Shown in pieces: positions 51,401 to 61,330 of a stretch of DNA of 64,000 bases. Made by a program: the position numbers and the translations under genes. This DNA comes from Flavobacteriaceae bacterium. GTDB lineage: Bacteria > Bacteroidota > Bacteroidia > Flavobacteriales > Flavobacteriaceae. The notes beneath the pieces are model-generated. The model made no database searches. It was not told the origin of the DNA and saw nothing but the letters and a program-made list of their open reading frames with translations. Numbering within the stretch: position 1 is the first letter of the stretch; each line of letters starts with the position of its first letter. Location: the NCBI GenBank assembly GCA_013043685.1, contig JABDNT010000046.1:92439-156438 (forward strand), in the 5' to 3' direction.

Positions 51401-51467
51401 GTATCTAACTTCTTACCAGACGGCAAATAGTGTACAGATTACCTGAGCTTTCAATTTACGAAATAGG

Positions 51468-52406
51468 TTAATTCCCTTTTTTCTTTTCAGACGCTTCCTT
51501 GGCCATCCTCAGGTATAATACAGCTTCCTTGAACTGGCGATCATTTAATTCGTCATGCTCCTTTTCAGTCATGCTGCCCTTTACCATTATAGCCATCTTC
51601 GCACTCGGTGTGGTACGATATTCAGTTTTCGGATTTTCCGACTCTATCGCCTGCACAATAAAACCAACGGTTCCATCCGTACTCTCGGCGTTGTATTCGT
51701 ATGTTCCTTCTACGACCAGCTTGAAATCGGCCGCCAGTTGTTTGTAATCATCCGGAATATCAGCGTCATCGAGTTTCGCCAACGCTACATTGGGAAAATT
51801 CGTCTTCACAGCACCGGGCTGGATCTTCACCACATCAATACCAAAAGGTGCTACTTCCTGGCGAAGTGCATCGGCCATAGCTTCAACAGCATGCTTGGTG
51901 GCAGCATACCATCCCAGCATAGGGTAGGATATTTCACCTACAACAGAAGAGACTTCAATTACCAGTCCCGATCTCTGCTTACGCATATGCGGAAGCACAG
52001 CTTGCTGTAAGCGCGCGTAACCAAAAACATTTACATCGAATTGATTCTGTAACTCAGCGATGTCGATGTTTTCAATAGTAGAAAAGGAGCCATAGCCCGC
52101 ATTGTTGATCAATACGTCAATACGCCCTTGTTCATCGATCACTTTTTGTACACCGGTTTTAACCTGGTCGTCTTTGGTAACGTCCATAATGAGTGCATGG
52201 CCACCGATATCATTGAGGTAAAGGTTCGCTTCCACCTGGATGTCGCCGCCGTAGACTGTGTGACCTTTTTCGATCAATGTTTCAGCTGTCGCTTTACCGA
52301 TCCCGGAGGCGGTTCCGGTGATAAGAATAACTTTCTGTTCCTGGGCATTCGCTAAAAAGATCGTCATGCAGAAAATGGCGATAAGTATAGAGGATAGTCG
52401 TCTCAT
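51468..52406 (-). CDS. SDR family oxidoreductase with N-terminal signal-peptide-like segment
   Basis: MRRLSSILIAIFCMTIFLANAQEQKVILITGTASGIGKATAETL; NNAGYG; YAATKHAVEAMADALRQEV. Confidence 0.88.
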   Translation of the reverse strand: MRRLSSILIAIFCMTIFLANAQEQKVILITGTASGIGKATAETLIEKGHTVYGGDIQVEANLYLNDIGGHALIMDVTKDDQVKTGVQKVIDEQGRIDVLINNAGYGSFSTIENIDIAELQNQFDVNVFGYARLQQAVLPHMRKQRSGLVIEVSSVVGEISYPMLGWYAATKHAVEAMADALRQEVAPFGIDVVKIQPGAVKTNFPNVALAKLDDADIPDDYKQLAADFKLVVEGTYEYNAESTDGTVGFIVQAIESENPKTEYRTTPSAKMAIMVKGSMTEKEHDELNDRQFKEAVLYLRMAKEASEKKKGN

Positions 52407-52694
52407 GATTTGAATTTTATTAGTTACTTAAAGTTACCTAATAGGTCTATGGATGAGGGGAATACGGTGTTAAAAAAATCTTAATTAACACGCTGAATTA
52501 AGTATAGCTAAAGTGACATCAACGTATATGTTTAAGGAAAATACCTATGTAAAAATGAAGTGGATACCTCACCGATTTTACGGGTTTTCACTTACGTAGA
52601 TTTATGATAGGGTATTTAACTTTGAAGGAATCATTATCGGAGTTGTGAAACGATTTTGAACCACAACTTTTCGAAACCTCATAACCAAACCAAT

Positions 52695-52883
52695 ATGAAA
52701 AATCTATTAAAATATTTCCTTGGCGTCTTCATCCTGGGGGTATTGTGTGGCAATTTTATTGTGCTTTTCAGCAATAACGATACGGGAGCAGTAAAGTGCG
52801 AAGAGATTACTTCGGAAGAACCTTCTGAAGGTGATGCAAATCGCGGTAAGGTGAAACTTATAGTCGCGAAAGGCCGTTATTAG
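52695..52883 (+). CDS. Short exported/membrane protein, 62 aa
   Basis: MKNLLKYFLGVFILGVLCGNFIVLFSNNDTGAVKCEEITSEEPSEGDANRGKVKLIVAKGRY; leader resembles that of 48277..49764. Confidence 0.55.
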   Translation: MKNLLKYFLGVFILGVLCGNFIVLFSNNDTGAVKCEEITSEEPSEGDANRGKVKLIVAKGRY

Positions 52884-52942
52884 GCAGCCGTAATTGCTAT
52901 AGGAAGCGCTCCGTAAAAAATAAAGATCCTCACGCTACGAGG

Positions 52943-53749
52943 TTACACGTTTTTGGCTTTTGCTTTTTTCATTTGCCCGCGTTCCCATGTGGTGGGGCTT
53001 CCAAAGAGTATAGTCCAGGTTTTCAGCGGACGTTTCCATACATCTTGTAACAGATCACCCCAGGCATGGAATACCAGGTATACAGGATTGTATGAATTAA
53101 CTGGCTTGGTGATGCCATAGATGGCTTGTTCTTTTTCTTCCTTAAAGGTGCCAAAGATCCGGTCCCAGATAATAAGTGTTGAACCGAAATTCTTATCAAT
53201 ATAATCTTCGTTCACAGCATGATGCACCCGATGATGGGAGGGTGTTACAAAAATATATTCGATGGGCCTGGGGAGCTTACGGATCAATTCGGTGTGGATC
53301 CAGAACTGGTATAATATTTCCAATTGATGCACAATTATAAATACCACGGGGTCAAAACTCAGCATGAATACGGGTATAAAAAACACCAATTTCAGATTCT
53401 GAACCCAGGATAACCGAAAGGAAGTAGAGAAATTATAATATTTAGAACTATGGTGTACCACATGCGTAGACCACCAGAAACGCTGCATATGTGAGATCTT
53501 ATGAGACCAGTACCGAACAAAATCGAGAGCGAAAAAGCACAATATATAAGACCACCAGGTGTGGGGAATATTCCAGGGGGTTATATTATAACAGATCACG
53601 ACGATATAGAAGATGCCTACTTTGGTGAGTGCATTCACAAACAGGTTGCCGAAACCTATAGCCGAAGAGGCTAAAAAGTCTTTGCCGTGATACAGATTTG
53701 ATTGCTTTCTGTAAGACAGATAATATTCCAGGGCCACCAGTGTAAACAT
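52943..53749 (-). CDS. Sterol desaturase / fatty acid hydroxylase family membrane protein
   Basis: HKISHMQRFWWSTHVVHHSSKYYNFSTSFRLS and HHRVHHAVNEDYIDKNFG histidine boxes. Frame stays open upstream of the ATG, so a non-ATG start is possible. Confidence 0.9.
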   Translation of the reverse strand: MFTLVALEYYLSYRKQSNLYHGKDFLASSAIGFGNLFVNALTKVGIFYIVVICYNITPWNIPHTWWSYILCFFALDFVRYWSHKISHMQRFWWSTHVVHHSSKYYNFSTSFRLSWVQNLKLVFFIPVFMLSFDPVVFIIVHQLEILYQFWIHTELIRKLPRPIEYIFVTPSHHRVHHAVNEDYIDKNFGSTLIIWDRIFGTFKEEKEQAIYGITKPVNSYNPVYLVFHAWGDLLQDVWKRPLKTWTILFGSPTTWERGQMKKAKAKNV

Positions 53750-53948
53750 TATAGGGGCAGCTATCCAGATAATTTTATTAAAATCTAATTGGAGAAGTGT
53801 TTCTAGGGTAAGTGATTTGCTTTCGATGGAAGTTATTGGATTTTGTGCAAACCTACCATAAATAATAATAAGAATTCGAAGTTTGCGCTAATTAAATCGG
53901 AGAGTCCGTAATGTGGTATAACGGAGAAAGGCAACTTTAATTGCATAA

Positions 53949-54698
53949 TTACGGCTCAATCACCGTTTCCAAAATGTCCCATACTGTATTAGCCACAACT
54001 TTATGGCCTTCAAGGGTAGGGTGTATGCCGTCACCCTGGTTTAACTCCGGAATGCCCCCTACATTTTTTAGTATAAAGGGAATAAACAATACGTCATTCT
54101 TTTTGGCCAGGTCGGCAAAGATCGACCTGAATTCCGAAGTGTAATCCTGTCCCATATTAGAGGGTAATTCCATCCCTGCTAAAATTATTTTCGTCTCGGG
54201 GTTCTTTTCCCTAACGGCATCAATGATCGCCTGCAGGTTGGCCCGGGTCTCAGATAAAGGAACTCCTCTCAGGCCATCATTGCCTCCGAGTTCCAAAAGA
54301 AAAATATCAATATCCTGGTTGAGCACCCACTTAATTCTGCTTCTGCCACCCGCGGTGGTTTCCCCGCTTAATCCAGAGTTCACCACCACATAGTCATGGC
54401 CCAGCGAGTCTATCTTAGTTTGAAGTAATCCGGGGTAGGCATCGTTGCTGTCCTCCAGGCCATAACCGGCTGTAATACTATCTCCAAAACACAATATGGT
54501 CTTTGTGGATGTTGCTTCAGCAGTGGTAGCTTCAGAAGTAATAGGGGTGTCGAGTTCCGTCTTTTCTTTGGTGCTATTCCCATTGCCACAGGAAAGAATA
54601 ACGAATGCAAATATAAAATAACAAAACTTTAAGAAGTTCCATTCCGAATAATGCACTGCATGTAAAATCGTTTGTATATTTTTAGGCAAGTGCTTCAA
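53949..54698 (-). CDS. tesA: SGNH arylesterase/thioesterase, lipoprotein
   Basis: ILCFGDSITAGYGLEDSNDAYPGLLQTKID, LLELGGNDGLRG, GDGIHPTLEGHKVVA; lipobox FVILSCGNG; divergent from ABC genes. Confidence 0.88.
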   Translation of the reverse strand: MKHLPKNIQTILHAVHYSEWNFLKFCYFIFAFVILSCGNGNSTKEKTELDTPITSEATTAEATSTKTILCFGDSITAGYGLEDSNDAYPGLLQTKIDSLGHDYVVVNSGLSGETTAGGRSRIKWVLNQDIDIFLLELGGNDGLRGVPLSETRANLQAIIDAVREKNPETKIILAGMELPSNMGQDYTSEFRSIFADLAKKNDVLFIPFILKNVGGIPELNQGDGIHPTLEGHKVVANTVWDILETVIEP

Positions 54699-54721
54699 TT
54701 GTAAAATGAATTTAAAGGTTT

Positions 54722-55411
54722 ATGCCAAAGATATTAAAGATTAACGGGCTGGAAAAAAGATATTCCAGTGGTTCCAAACAATTAACGGTCTTACAGGATG
54801 TCTCTTTTGAAGTGGAAAAGGGACAAACCTTTTCCATCGTAGGACCTTCGGGAAGCGGGAAAACAACCTTGCTGGGTTTATGTGCCGGGTTAGACAAGCC
54901 CGAAAGTGGTACCGTAGAATTATGTGGCTACGATTTAAATTCACTGAACGAAGACGAACGGGCCCAATTGCGCAATAAGGAAGTGGGATTTATTTTTCAG
55001 AACTTTCAATTGTTGCCAACCCTTACTGCCCTGGAAAATGTAAGTGTGCCTTTGGAGTTACAGGGTGCAAGGGATGCATCTGAAAGTGCTAAAATGTTAT
55101 TAGAGAAAGTTGGCCTGGCAGATCGCTTAGATCATTATCCATCCCAGTTATCGGGAGGAGAACAACAGCGAGTAGCCCTGGCAAGAGCTTTTTCGAACAG
55201 GCCTTCAATTCTGTTTGCCGATGAGCCCACCGGAAATTTAGATGAAGAGACCGGGGAAAAAGTGATACAGCTATTGTTCGAACTCAATAAAGAGGCAGGA
55301 ACCACTTTAGTAATTATTTCTCACGACCTGGACCTGGCCAACAGAACACAACAAATACTGAGACTGAAAGGCGGGCGAATACTAACCAACGAACCCACAA
55401 CGACAGTTTGA
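54722..55411 (+). CDS. ybbA: ABC transporter ATP-binding protein (YbbA-like)
   Basis: GPSGSGKTTLLGLCAGLDKP, LSGGEQQRVALARAFSNRPSILFADEPTGNLDEETG. Confidence 0.92.
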   Translation: MPKILKINGLEKRYSSGSKQLTVLQDVSFEVEKGQTFSIVGPSGSGKTTLLGLCAGLDKPESGTVELCGYDLNSLNEDERAQLRNKEVGFIFQNFQLLPTLTALENVSVPLELQGARDASESAKMLLEKVGLADRLDHYPSQLSGGEQQRVALARAFSNRPSILFADEPTGNLDEETGEKVIQLLFELNKEAGTTLVIISHDLDLANRTQQILRLKGGRILTNEPTTTV

Positions 55412-57951
55412 GTAAGTCCCAATTCACATCGAAAGGCAACACTGCGTGGTTGTTAAGAATGGCCTGGCGTGACGCAAAAGCTAGCAGGGTTCGCCTCTTT
55501 CTTTTCGTGGCGTCCATTATACTGGGTATCGCGGCTGTGGTTTCCATTCAATTATTCAGCCAGAATCTTAAGGATAATATTCAGCGACAATCCAAAGCCC
55601 TGATGGGAGCCGATTTTATCATTGATAGCCGGCAGGTCCCCAACGAAAGAGCACAGGCAATAATCGATTCTCTTGAGCCTGACGCGAAAGAGGTAAATTT
55701 TGTGTCTATGATCGCTTTTCCGAAGAACGGAGGTACCAAACTGGTGCGTGTACGAGGCCTGGAAGGAGCGTTTCCGTTTTATGGGACCATCGATACTCAA
55801 CCTGAATCAGCCGCTGCAAACTACCAGGAATCCGGGGGGGCGCTTGTAGATGCCACCCTTATGTTGCAGTTTGATGTGAGCCCGGGAGATTCTATAAAAA
55901 TTGGAGAAATAACCCTGCCCATTTCCGGCTCCTTAAAAGCCATACCCGGCAGTACAGCCATTTCCACTTCGGTAGCACCGCCGGTGGTTATCCCGTATCG
56001 GTATATTGAAGCGACCGAACTTTTACAGTTAGGAAGCCGTAAGGAGTATCAGTATTTCTACAAAGCTCCGGAGATGGATCTGGAAGCATTAGATAAGACC
56101 CTGGATCCCATGCTGGATACAGAAAACGCCGATCTGGATACTCATACAAGTACTAGTCAGCGCTTGGGGCGAAGTTATGAGAATGTGAGTAAGTTCTTAA
56201 ACCTGGCAGCATTTATTGCCTTGTTACTGGGTTGTGTGGGTATTGCAAGTTCCGTGAATATTTACATCAAGGAAAAACTAAAAGCCATAGCTGTGCTGAA
56301 ATGCATGGGAGCTTCAAGACGGCAAAGCTTTCTAATTTTTCTTCTTCAGATATCGGGAATAGGGATCCTTGGGGGTATCATTGGTACCGGGATCGGGGTA
56401 GGCCTTCAGGAACTGTTTCCCTATATTTTAAAGGAATTCCTGCCGTTCGATGTGGAGGTGAGGATCACCCTGCCACCCCTGATCATGGGAGTTCTGCTTG
56501 GATTCTTTATGTCGGTGTTGTTTGCCTTATTACCCCTGATGCGTACCTGGTATGTGTCGCCATTGGAAGTCCTGCGCATAGGGGGAGCACCCCAGGTAAA
56601 ACCTAAGAAAGCAAGATTGGTAGTATTTATATTGATCGTCTTGTTCTTATATGGGTTCTCTTTATGGTTACTGAGGGATGTACAGTATGCGTTCGCCTTT
56701 GCTATAGGTGTTTTGGTGACATTTGCCATTTTGGCCGGCATTTCAGAATTGTCAATGAGAGGGGTTAAAAGGTATTTCCCGAAGCGTGCGGGGTATACCC
56801 TTCGGCAAAGTTTATTAAACTTATTTCGCCCAAATAATCAAACCTTGGTGTTGATCGTAGCGATCGGTTTAGGTACATTCTTGATAAGCACCTTATATTT
56901 TACCAAAGATATTCTATTAGCCAAAACAAGCCTTGGCCAGACTTCTGAAAATGCAAATCTCATCGCATTGGATGTGCAAACCAACCAGGTGGATGGTGTA
57001 TTAAGGACCTTTGATGCGAACGATCTGACAGCCATTGATAATATTCCGCTGGTGACCATGCGCATGCACAGTATAAAGGGAAAACTTGTCAATGCCCTCA
57101 GGCAGGACAGTACACGGCAGGTACGAGGCTGGATCTTAAATCACGAATTCAGAACCACTTACCGGGATTCCCTTATCGCATCTGAAACCCTGGTAGGAGG
57201 GGAGTGGACCCCTGCCCAGGCCCCCGATGAACCCATTAAAATATCTATTTCCGATAATATCGCTGCAGACGCCAGGGTAACGGTTGGGGATACCATTGTT
57301 TTCAATGTGCAGGGAGTGCTTATGGAAACCATAGTGGGGAGCATTCGGCAGGTTGACTGGGCCAGACTGCAACTCAATTTCTCCATCGTATTTCCCAAAG
57401 GGGTGTTAGAAAATGCTCCGCAATTCAATGTGCTGACCACCTATGCCGCCAACGAAGAAACTTCTGCGGCGTTCCAGCGTGACCTGGTGGCGGAATTCCC
57501 AAATGTGTCGGTGATCGATCTCAGGCAGGTATATTACATTATTGAGGACATTTTGAACAAGATCACATGGATCATCAACTTTATGGCATTCTTTAGTATT
57601 CTTACCGGGATCATTGTGTTGATAGGATCGGTGCGAACCAGTAAATACCAGCGTATCCGGGAAAGTGTGTTGTTGCGAACCCTGGGCGCTACAAACAATC
57701 AAATATTAAGGATCTCAGCACTGGAATATTTGTTCCTAGGTGTCCTGGGAAGCCTGGTTGGAATTCTCCTGGCTTTGCTTAGCAGCCTGCTGCTGGCCGT
57801 ATTGGTTTTTAAGGAACCTTTTGTCCCTTCAGTCATTCCGTTCCTGATGTTCTTGCCTGGGATCTCCCTACTGGTGCTTGGGATCGGGCTGAGCAATATA
57901 CAGAGTGTGTTGCGAAGTTCACCCCTGGAAGTATTGCGGAAGGAAGTTTAG
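55408..57951 (+). CDS. ybbP: FtsX-like ABC transporter permease (YbbP-like)
   Basis: Overlaps the ATPase stop by 4 nt; duplicated FtsX domains; IKEKLKAIAVLKCMGASRRQSFLIFLLQ. Confidence 0.9.
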   Translation: MSKSQFTSKGNTAWLLRMAWRDAKASRVRLFLFVASIILGIAAVVSIQLFSQNLKDNIQRQSKALMGADFIIDSRQVPNERAQAIIDSLEPDAKEVNFVSMIAFPKNGGTKLVRVRGLEGAFPFYGTIDTQPESAAANYQESGGALVDATLMLQFDVSPGDSIKIGEITLPISGSLKAIPGSTAISTSVAPPVVIPYRYIEATELLQLGSRKEYQYFYKAPEMDLEALDKTLDPMLDTENADLDTHTSTSQRLGRSYENVSKFLNLAAFIALLLGCVGIASSVNIYIKEKLKAIAVLKCMGASRRQSFLIFLLQISGIGILGGIIGTGIGVGLQELFPYILKEFLPFDVEVRITLPPLIMGVLLGFFMSVLFALLPLMRTWYVSPLEVLRIGGAPQVKPKKARLVVFILIVLFLYGFSLWLLRDVQYAFAFAIGVLVTFAILAGISELSMRGVKRYFPKRAGYTLRQSLLNLFRPNNQTLVLIVAIGLGTFLISTLYFTKDILLAKTSLGQTSENANLIALDVQTNQVDGVLRTFDANDLTAIDNIPLVTMRMHSIKGKLVNALRQDSTRQVRGWILNHEFRTTYRDSLIASETLVGGEWTPAQAPDEPIKISISDNIAADARVTVGDTIVFNVQGVLMETIVGSIRQVDWARLQLNFSIVFPKGVLENAPQFNVLTTYAANEETSAAFQRDLVAEFPNVSVIDLRQVYYIIEDILNKITWIINFMAFFSILTGIIVLIGSVRTSKYQRIRESVLLRTLGATNNQILRISALEYLFLGVLGSLVGILLALLSSLLLAVLVFKEPFVPSVIPFLMFLPGISLLVLGIGLSNIQSVLRSSPLEVLRKEV

Positions 57952-58100
57952 TTTAGGTTGTGCGGAGTGCGCAAACAAAAACTACTGGCTTTTACGGAGC
58001 GCTGAGTTTGCCGTTCCATCACTTGTCTTTGCTCACTACTGTATTTGGCCAACGGGCATATAATTAAGTGGTATATTTATGTTATAATTTTTCTATAGTT

Positions 58101-58937
58101 ATGGATTCGATACAGGATATTCTGGATTACGTACTATTTAGTATTGGAAGTTTTTCATTTAAGGTACATATGGTGGTTATGATTCTATTAATCTTAATCA
58201 TCACAAGATTTATATTGTGGATAATCAAGAAAATGCTTTTCAGACGGTCCTATGTTGATGAGCATGAAAAAGGAAATATTCATGCCGTTTATCAAATTAT
58301 CCGTTATGTACTGTGGATAGTAGCTTTTGGATTGATATTAGAAACTCTTGGTATAAAATTAACCTTATTACTAGCTGGATCGGCCGCCTTATTAGTTGGA
58401 ATTGGTTTAGGTTTACAGCAAACCTTCAACGATATAATTTCCGGATTTATTTTACTTACGGAACGTTCTATTAGAATTGGTGATGTGCTGGAAGTCGAGG
58501 GGAATGTAATTAAAATACAATCCATAGGTATTAGAACCTCTAAAGGGTTAAATACGGACGATATCTCCATAATTATCCCGAATTCACTAATTACTACAAA
58601 TAAAGTAATTAACTGGAGCCATCAAAGCGATAAGACCCGCTTCAGGATTGATGTTGGTGTTGCCTATGGGAGTAATGTGGACCAGGTTATACAAATTATG
58701 GAAGAAAGTGCTTTTGAACATCCCGATGTGTATGATCGTGAACTCACAGAAGGCAGGTTAATGAGATTTGGTAGTTCTTCACTCGATTTTCAATTGTTGT
58801 TTTTCAGTAAAAATATTTTCAGAATTGGTTCAGTAAAAAGTGATATCAGAAGGATCATTGTCCGTAAGTTTAATGAGAATGGTATTACCATTGCTTTCCC
58901 ACAGCTCGACGTTCATATAAAACAGAATGAAACGTAG
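58101..58937 (+). CDS. MscS family mechanosensitive ion channel
   Basis: LLLAGSAALLVGIGLGLQQTFNDIISGFILLTERSIRIGDVLEVEGNVIKIQSIGIRTS. Confidence 0.92.
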   Translation: MDSIQDILDYVLFSIGSFSFKVHMVVMILLILIITRFILWIIKKMLFRRSYVDEHEKGNIHAVYQIIRYVLWIVAFGLILETLGIKLTLLLAGSAALLVGIGLGLQQTFNDIISGFILLTERSIRIGDVLEVEGNVIKIQSIGIRTSKGLNTDDISIIIPNSLITTNKVINWSHQSDKTRFRIDVGVAYGSNVDQVIQIMEESAFEHPDVYDRELTEGRLMRFGSSSLDFQLLFFSKNIFRIGSVKSDIRRIIVRKFNENGITIAFPQLDVHIKQNET

Positions 58938-59096
58938 TTGATTTTATTTGTAAAAAGTATAGCTATGCGCGAATTGCTCCAATAAATACTTTTGTATCAC
59001 AATGTTCTGCTTGAAGTTTAGCCTGATTAAAGCCCAAGCGTCACATGTGTTTTTGTTAAAACGAAAGTTGAGTCGCATAACCTTTATAAAAAGTTC

Positions 59097-59972
59097 CTAT
59101 AAAAATCTCCAGGCTACTATCCTGCTTTGTTTATGGCCTTGTTCCATTTTAATGGTTCGGTGCGTCGCCTTCAGTTTATCCAGTTGCTTATAAATTTTAT
59201 TCAGATTGTCTTTTTTTGAAACTAAAGTGGTAAACCACCCGATCTGAGTTTTAAAAGCGACACTTTGTTTTATCATTCTTTTAATAAAAAGTGCTTCCCC
59301 GCCGTTGCACCAAAGTTCATTGGCCTGTCCTCCGAAATTATGCACGATTTCCTTTTTCGTCTGGCGTGGCGAATCATTGCCGAGATTCCTTAACTTTCTC
59401 AATGTGCCCTTCACGGCTTCTTCTTCTGAAGTGTGAAAGGGAGGATTACACATGCTGAAGTCGAAATATTCCCTTACAGATATAATACCTTCAAAGATGT
59501 TTGCCCTGTTGTGTTGACGTCGTATCTCAATACTGTCTTTAAGAACTTCAGCTGCTTTTACATTTACCCTGGCCGATGCGATTGCCGCAGGGTCGGTATC
59601 TGCGCCCACCATTTTCCAATCGTAAATTTTGTTGGCGAGAAGTGGATAGATGCAGTTGGCACCCACACCTATATCAAGGCCTTTAATATTTTCAGGACTT
59701 TCCGTTTCAGTGATAAGGTCCTTCAGATAATGAATATAATCTGCTCTTCCCGGAATGGGAGGGCATAGATAGTTGGGAGGAATATTCCATTCGGGAACTT
59801 CGTAATGATGCTTTAACAGCGCTTTATTCAGATGTAATACCGCTTCGCTAATGGCAAAATTAATTGTTTGTCGGCCTGATTCGCCCTGATAAACGAAATC
59901 AGCTAATGGAGCATGCGCTTTCGTTAAAGCGTCAAAATCATAAGAGTCGTTGTGAATATTACGTGGATGCAA
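59097..59972 (-). CDS. rlmF: 23S rRNA (adenine(1618)-N(6))-methyltransferase
   Basis: MHPRNIHNDSYDFDALTKAHAPLADFVY; GLDIGVGANCIYPLL; CNPPFHTSEEEA. Confidence 0.93.
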   Translation of the reverse strand: MHPRNIHNDSYDFDALTKAHAPLADFVYQGESGRQTINFAISEAVLHLNKALLKHHYEVPEWNIPPNYLCPPIPGRADYIHYLKDLITETESPENIKGLDIGVGANCIYPLLANKIYDWKMVGADTDPAAIASARVNVKAAEVLKDSIEIRRQHNRANIFEGIISVREYFDFSMCNPPFHTSEEEAVKGTLRKLRNLGNDSPRQTKKEIVHNFGGQANELWCNGGEALFIKRMIKQSVAFKTQIGWFTTLVSKKDNLNKIYKQLDKLKATHRTIKMEQGHKQSRIVAWRFL

Positions 59973-60106
59973 AGCGAGAATTTAGTGATTTGTGAAGCTA
60001 CGATATTGTACTGAAAACGCAGGTATTCTCATGCTGTTTTATATATGATTTCTCAAATCGCCCTGACTTTATGGCTGAAGTAGTATCTATATTGGTTTTG
60101 TGGCAT

Positions 60107-60114
60107 TATCTTTG
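60107..60114 (+). promoter_or_regulatory. Bacteroidota -7 element upstream of cold-shock gene
   Basis: TATCTTTG, exact match to TAnnTTTG, 36 nt before the ATG. Confidence 0.4.
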
Positions 60115-60150
60115 ACCTGTAATACGTAATTATTAATTAAATATAGTATA

Positions 60151-60342
60151 ATGAATACAGGAACAGTAAAATTCTTCAACAACGCCAAAGGTTTTGGTTT
60201 TATCACTGAAGAAGGTTCAGACAAAGAACATTTTGTACATGTCACCGGATGTATCGATGAAATTCGAGAAGGCGATACTGTTGAATTTGATCTGAAAGAA
60301 GGTAACAAAGGATTAAATGCCGTAAACGTAAAAGTGGTATAG
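60151..60342 (+). CDS. Cold-shock protein (CspA family)
   Basis: MNTGTVKFFNNAKGFGFITEEGSDKEHFVHVTGC. Confidence 0.95.
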   Translation: MNTGTVKFFNNAKGFGFITEEGSDKEHFVHVTGCIDEIREGDTVEFDLKEGNKGLNAVNVKVV

Positions 60343-60364
60343 CATATCCGAAAAAAATTTTCTC

Positions 60365-60396
60365 AAAAGCCCGTCAATATTTTGACGGGCTTTTTG
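60365..60396. terminator. Rho-independent terminator
   Basis: AAAAGCCCGTCAA (60365-60377)/TTGACGGGCTTTT (60382-60394). Confidence 0.9.
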
Positions 60397-60616
60397 TTTC
60401 GAGCTATTCACTCTGTGCTAAAAGGAACCCTCTTTTTGCGATCCCAAGGGGCTACTGATCATGCCAATTCATAGCACAGTCGGCGTGTCGAATGTCAGGA
60501 GGCCGGCATAATACGCAGCACACCCAAGCTATTTATCATCCATCGTTTTGTAATGATCCCGGTCATTGTGCTGTAAGGAGTAATGATATATATTATTAGG
60601 TTAATATTGAAGTATC

Positions 60617-61309
60617 ATGAAAAAGATCATTACGTTCATAGTGTGTTTTGTTTATATGACGGGCTTTGCCCAGGACGATTTTGCAGAAGAACGAAAACAG
60701 ATGGTTAAGACGCAGTTGGAAGCCAGGGATATTACCGATCCCGCTACGCTTCAGGCGATGCTCAAGGTACCCAGGCATTTATTCGTACCGGAAAAGATAA
60801 AAAAGTATGCGTATAGAGATGGTGCCTTGCCCATTGGTAACGATCAGACCATATCGCAGCCCTATATAGTGGCCTATATGACGCAGGCCTTGCAGCTAAA
60901 GCCACAGGATAAAGTGTTAGAAATTGGCACAGGATCCGGCTACCAGGCAGCCGTGCTTGCCGAAATAGTCGACTCGGTCTATACTATAGAAATAGTAAAA
61001 CCATTGGGTATTATCGCCGATAAGCTATTAAAGCGTTTGGGCTATACAAATATTTATACCCGGATAGGGGATGGGTATCACGGTTGGCCAGAGCAGGCTC
61101 CCTTTGATGCGATAATTGTTACTGCAGCTGTGCAGGAGATCCCTCCTAAATTATTAGAACAATTAGGCGAAGGCGGAAGGATGATCATTCCGGTGGGCGA
61201 AACCAGGGTACAACGAAACCTGATCCTTGCTACTAAGAAAGACGGAAAAATAAACAGGAAAAAACTAATTCCTGTTGTGTTTGTTCCTTTCACCAGGGAT
61301 AAGAACTAA
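60617..61309 (+). CDS. pcm: Protein-L-isoaspartate O-methyltransferase, second exported paralog
   Basis: Signal peptide MKKIITFIVCFVYMTGFAQ; RKQMVKTQLEARDITD...VPRHLFVPE...LEIGTGSGYQAAVLAEI. Confidence 0.92.
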   Translation: MKKIITFIVCFVYMTGFAQDDFAEERKQMVKTQLEARDITDPATLQAMLKVPRHLFVPEKIKKYAYRDGALPIGNDQTISQPYIVAYMTQALQLKPQDKVLEIGTGSGYQAAVLAEIVDSVYTIEIVKPLGIIADKLLKRLGYTNIYTRIGDGYHGWPEQAPFDAIIVTAAVQEIPPKLLEQLGEGGRMIIPVGETRVQRNLILATKKDGKINRKKLIPVVFVPFTRDKN

Positions 61310-61330
61310 TCCTAAAATCACTTTCACCCT

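Noticed and set aside
56232-57702. 124 aa plus-strand ORF and several antisense ORFs in the FtsX-like permease
   Set aside because: Alternate-frame artefacts within a permease with clear TM/FtsX features.
52900-58010. 14 nt inverted match (TTTTACGGAGCGCT near 57990 and its complement near 52905) flanking the tesA/ABC region
   Set aside because: Considered as element ends, but several 14-mer matches are expected by chance in 64 kb, with no target-site duplication or transposase between.
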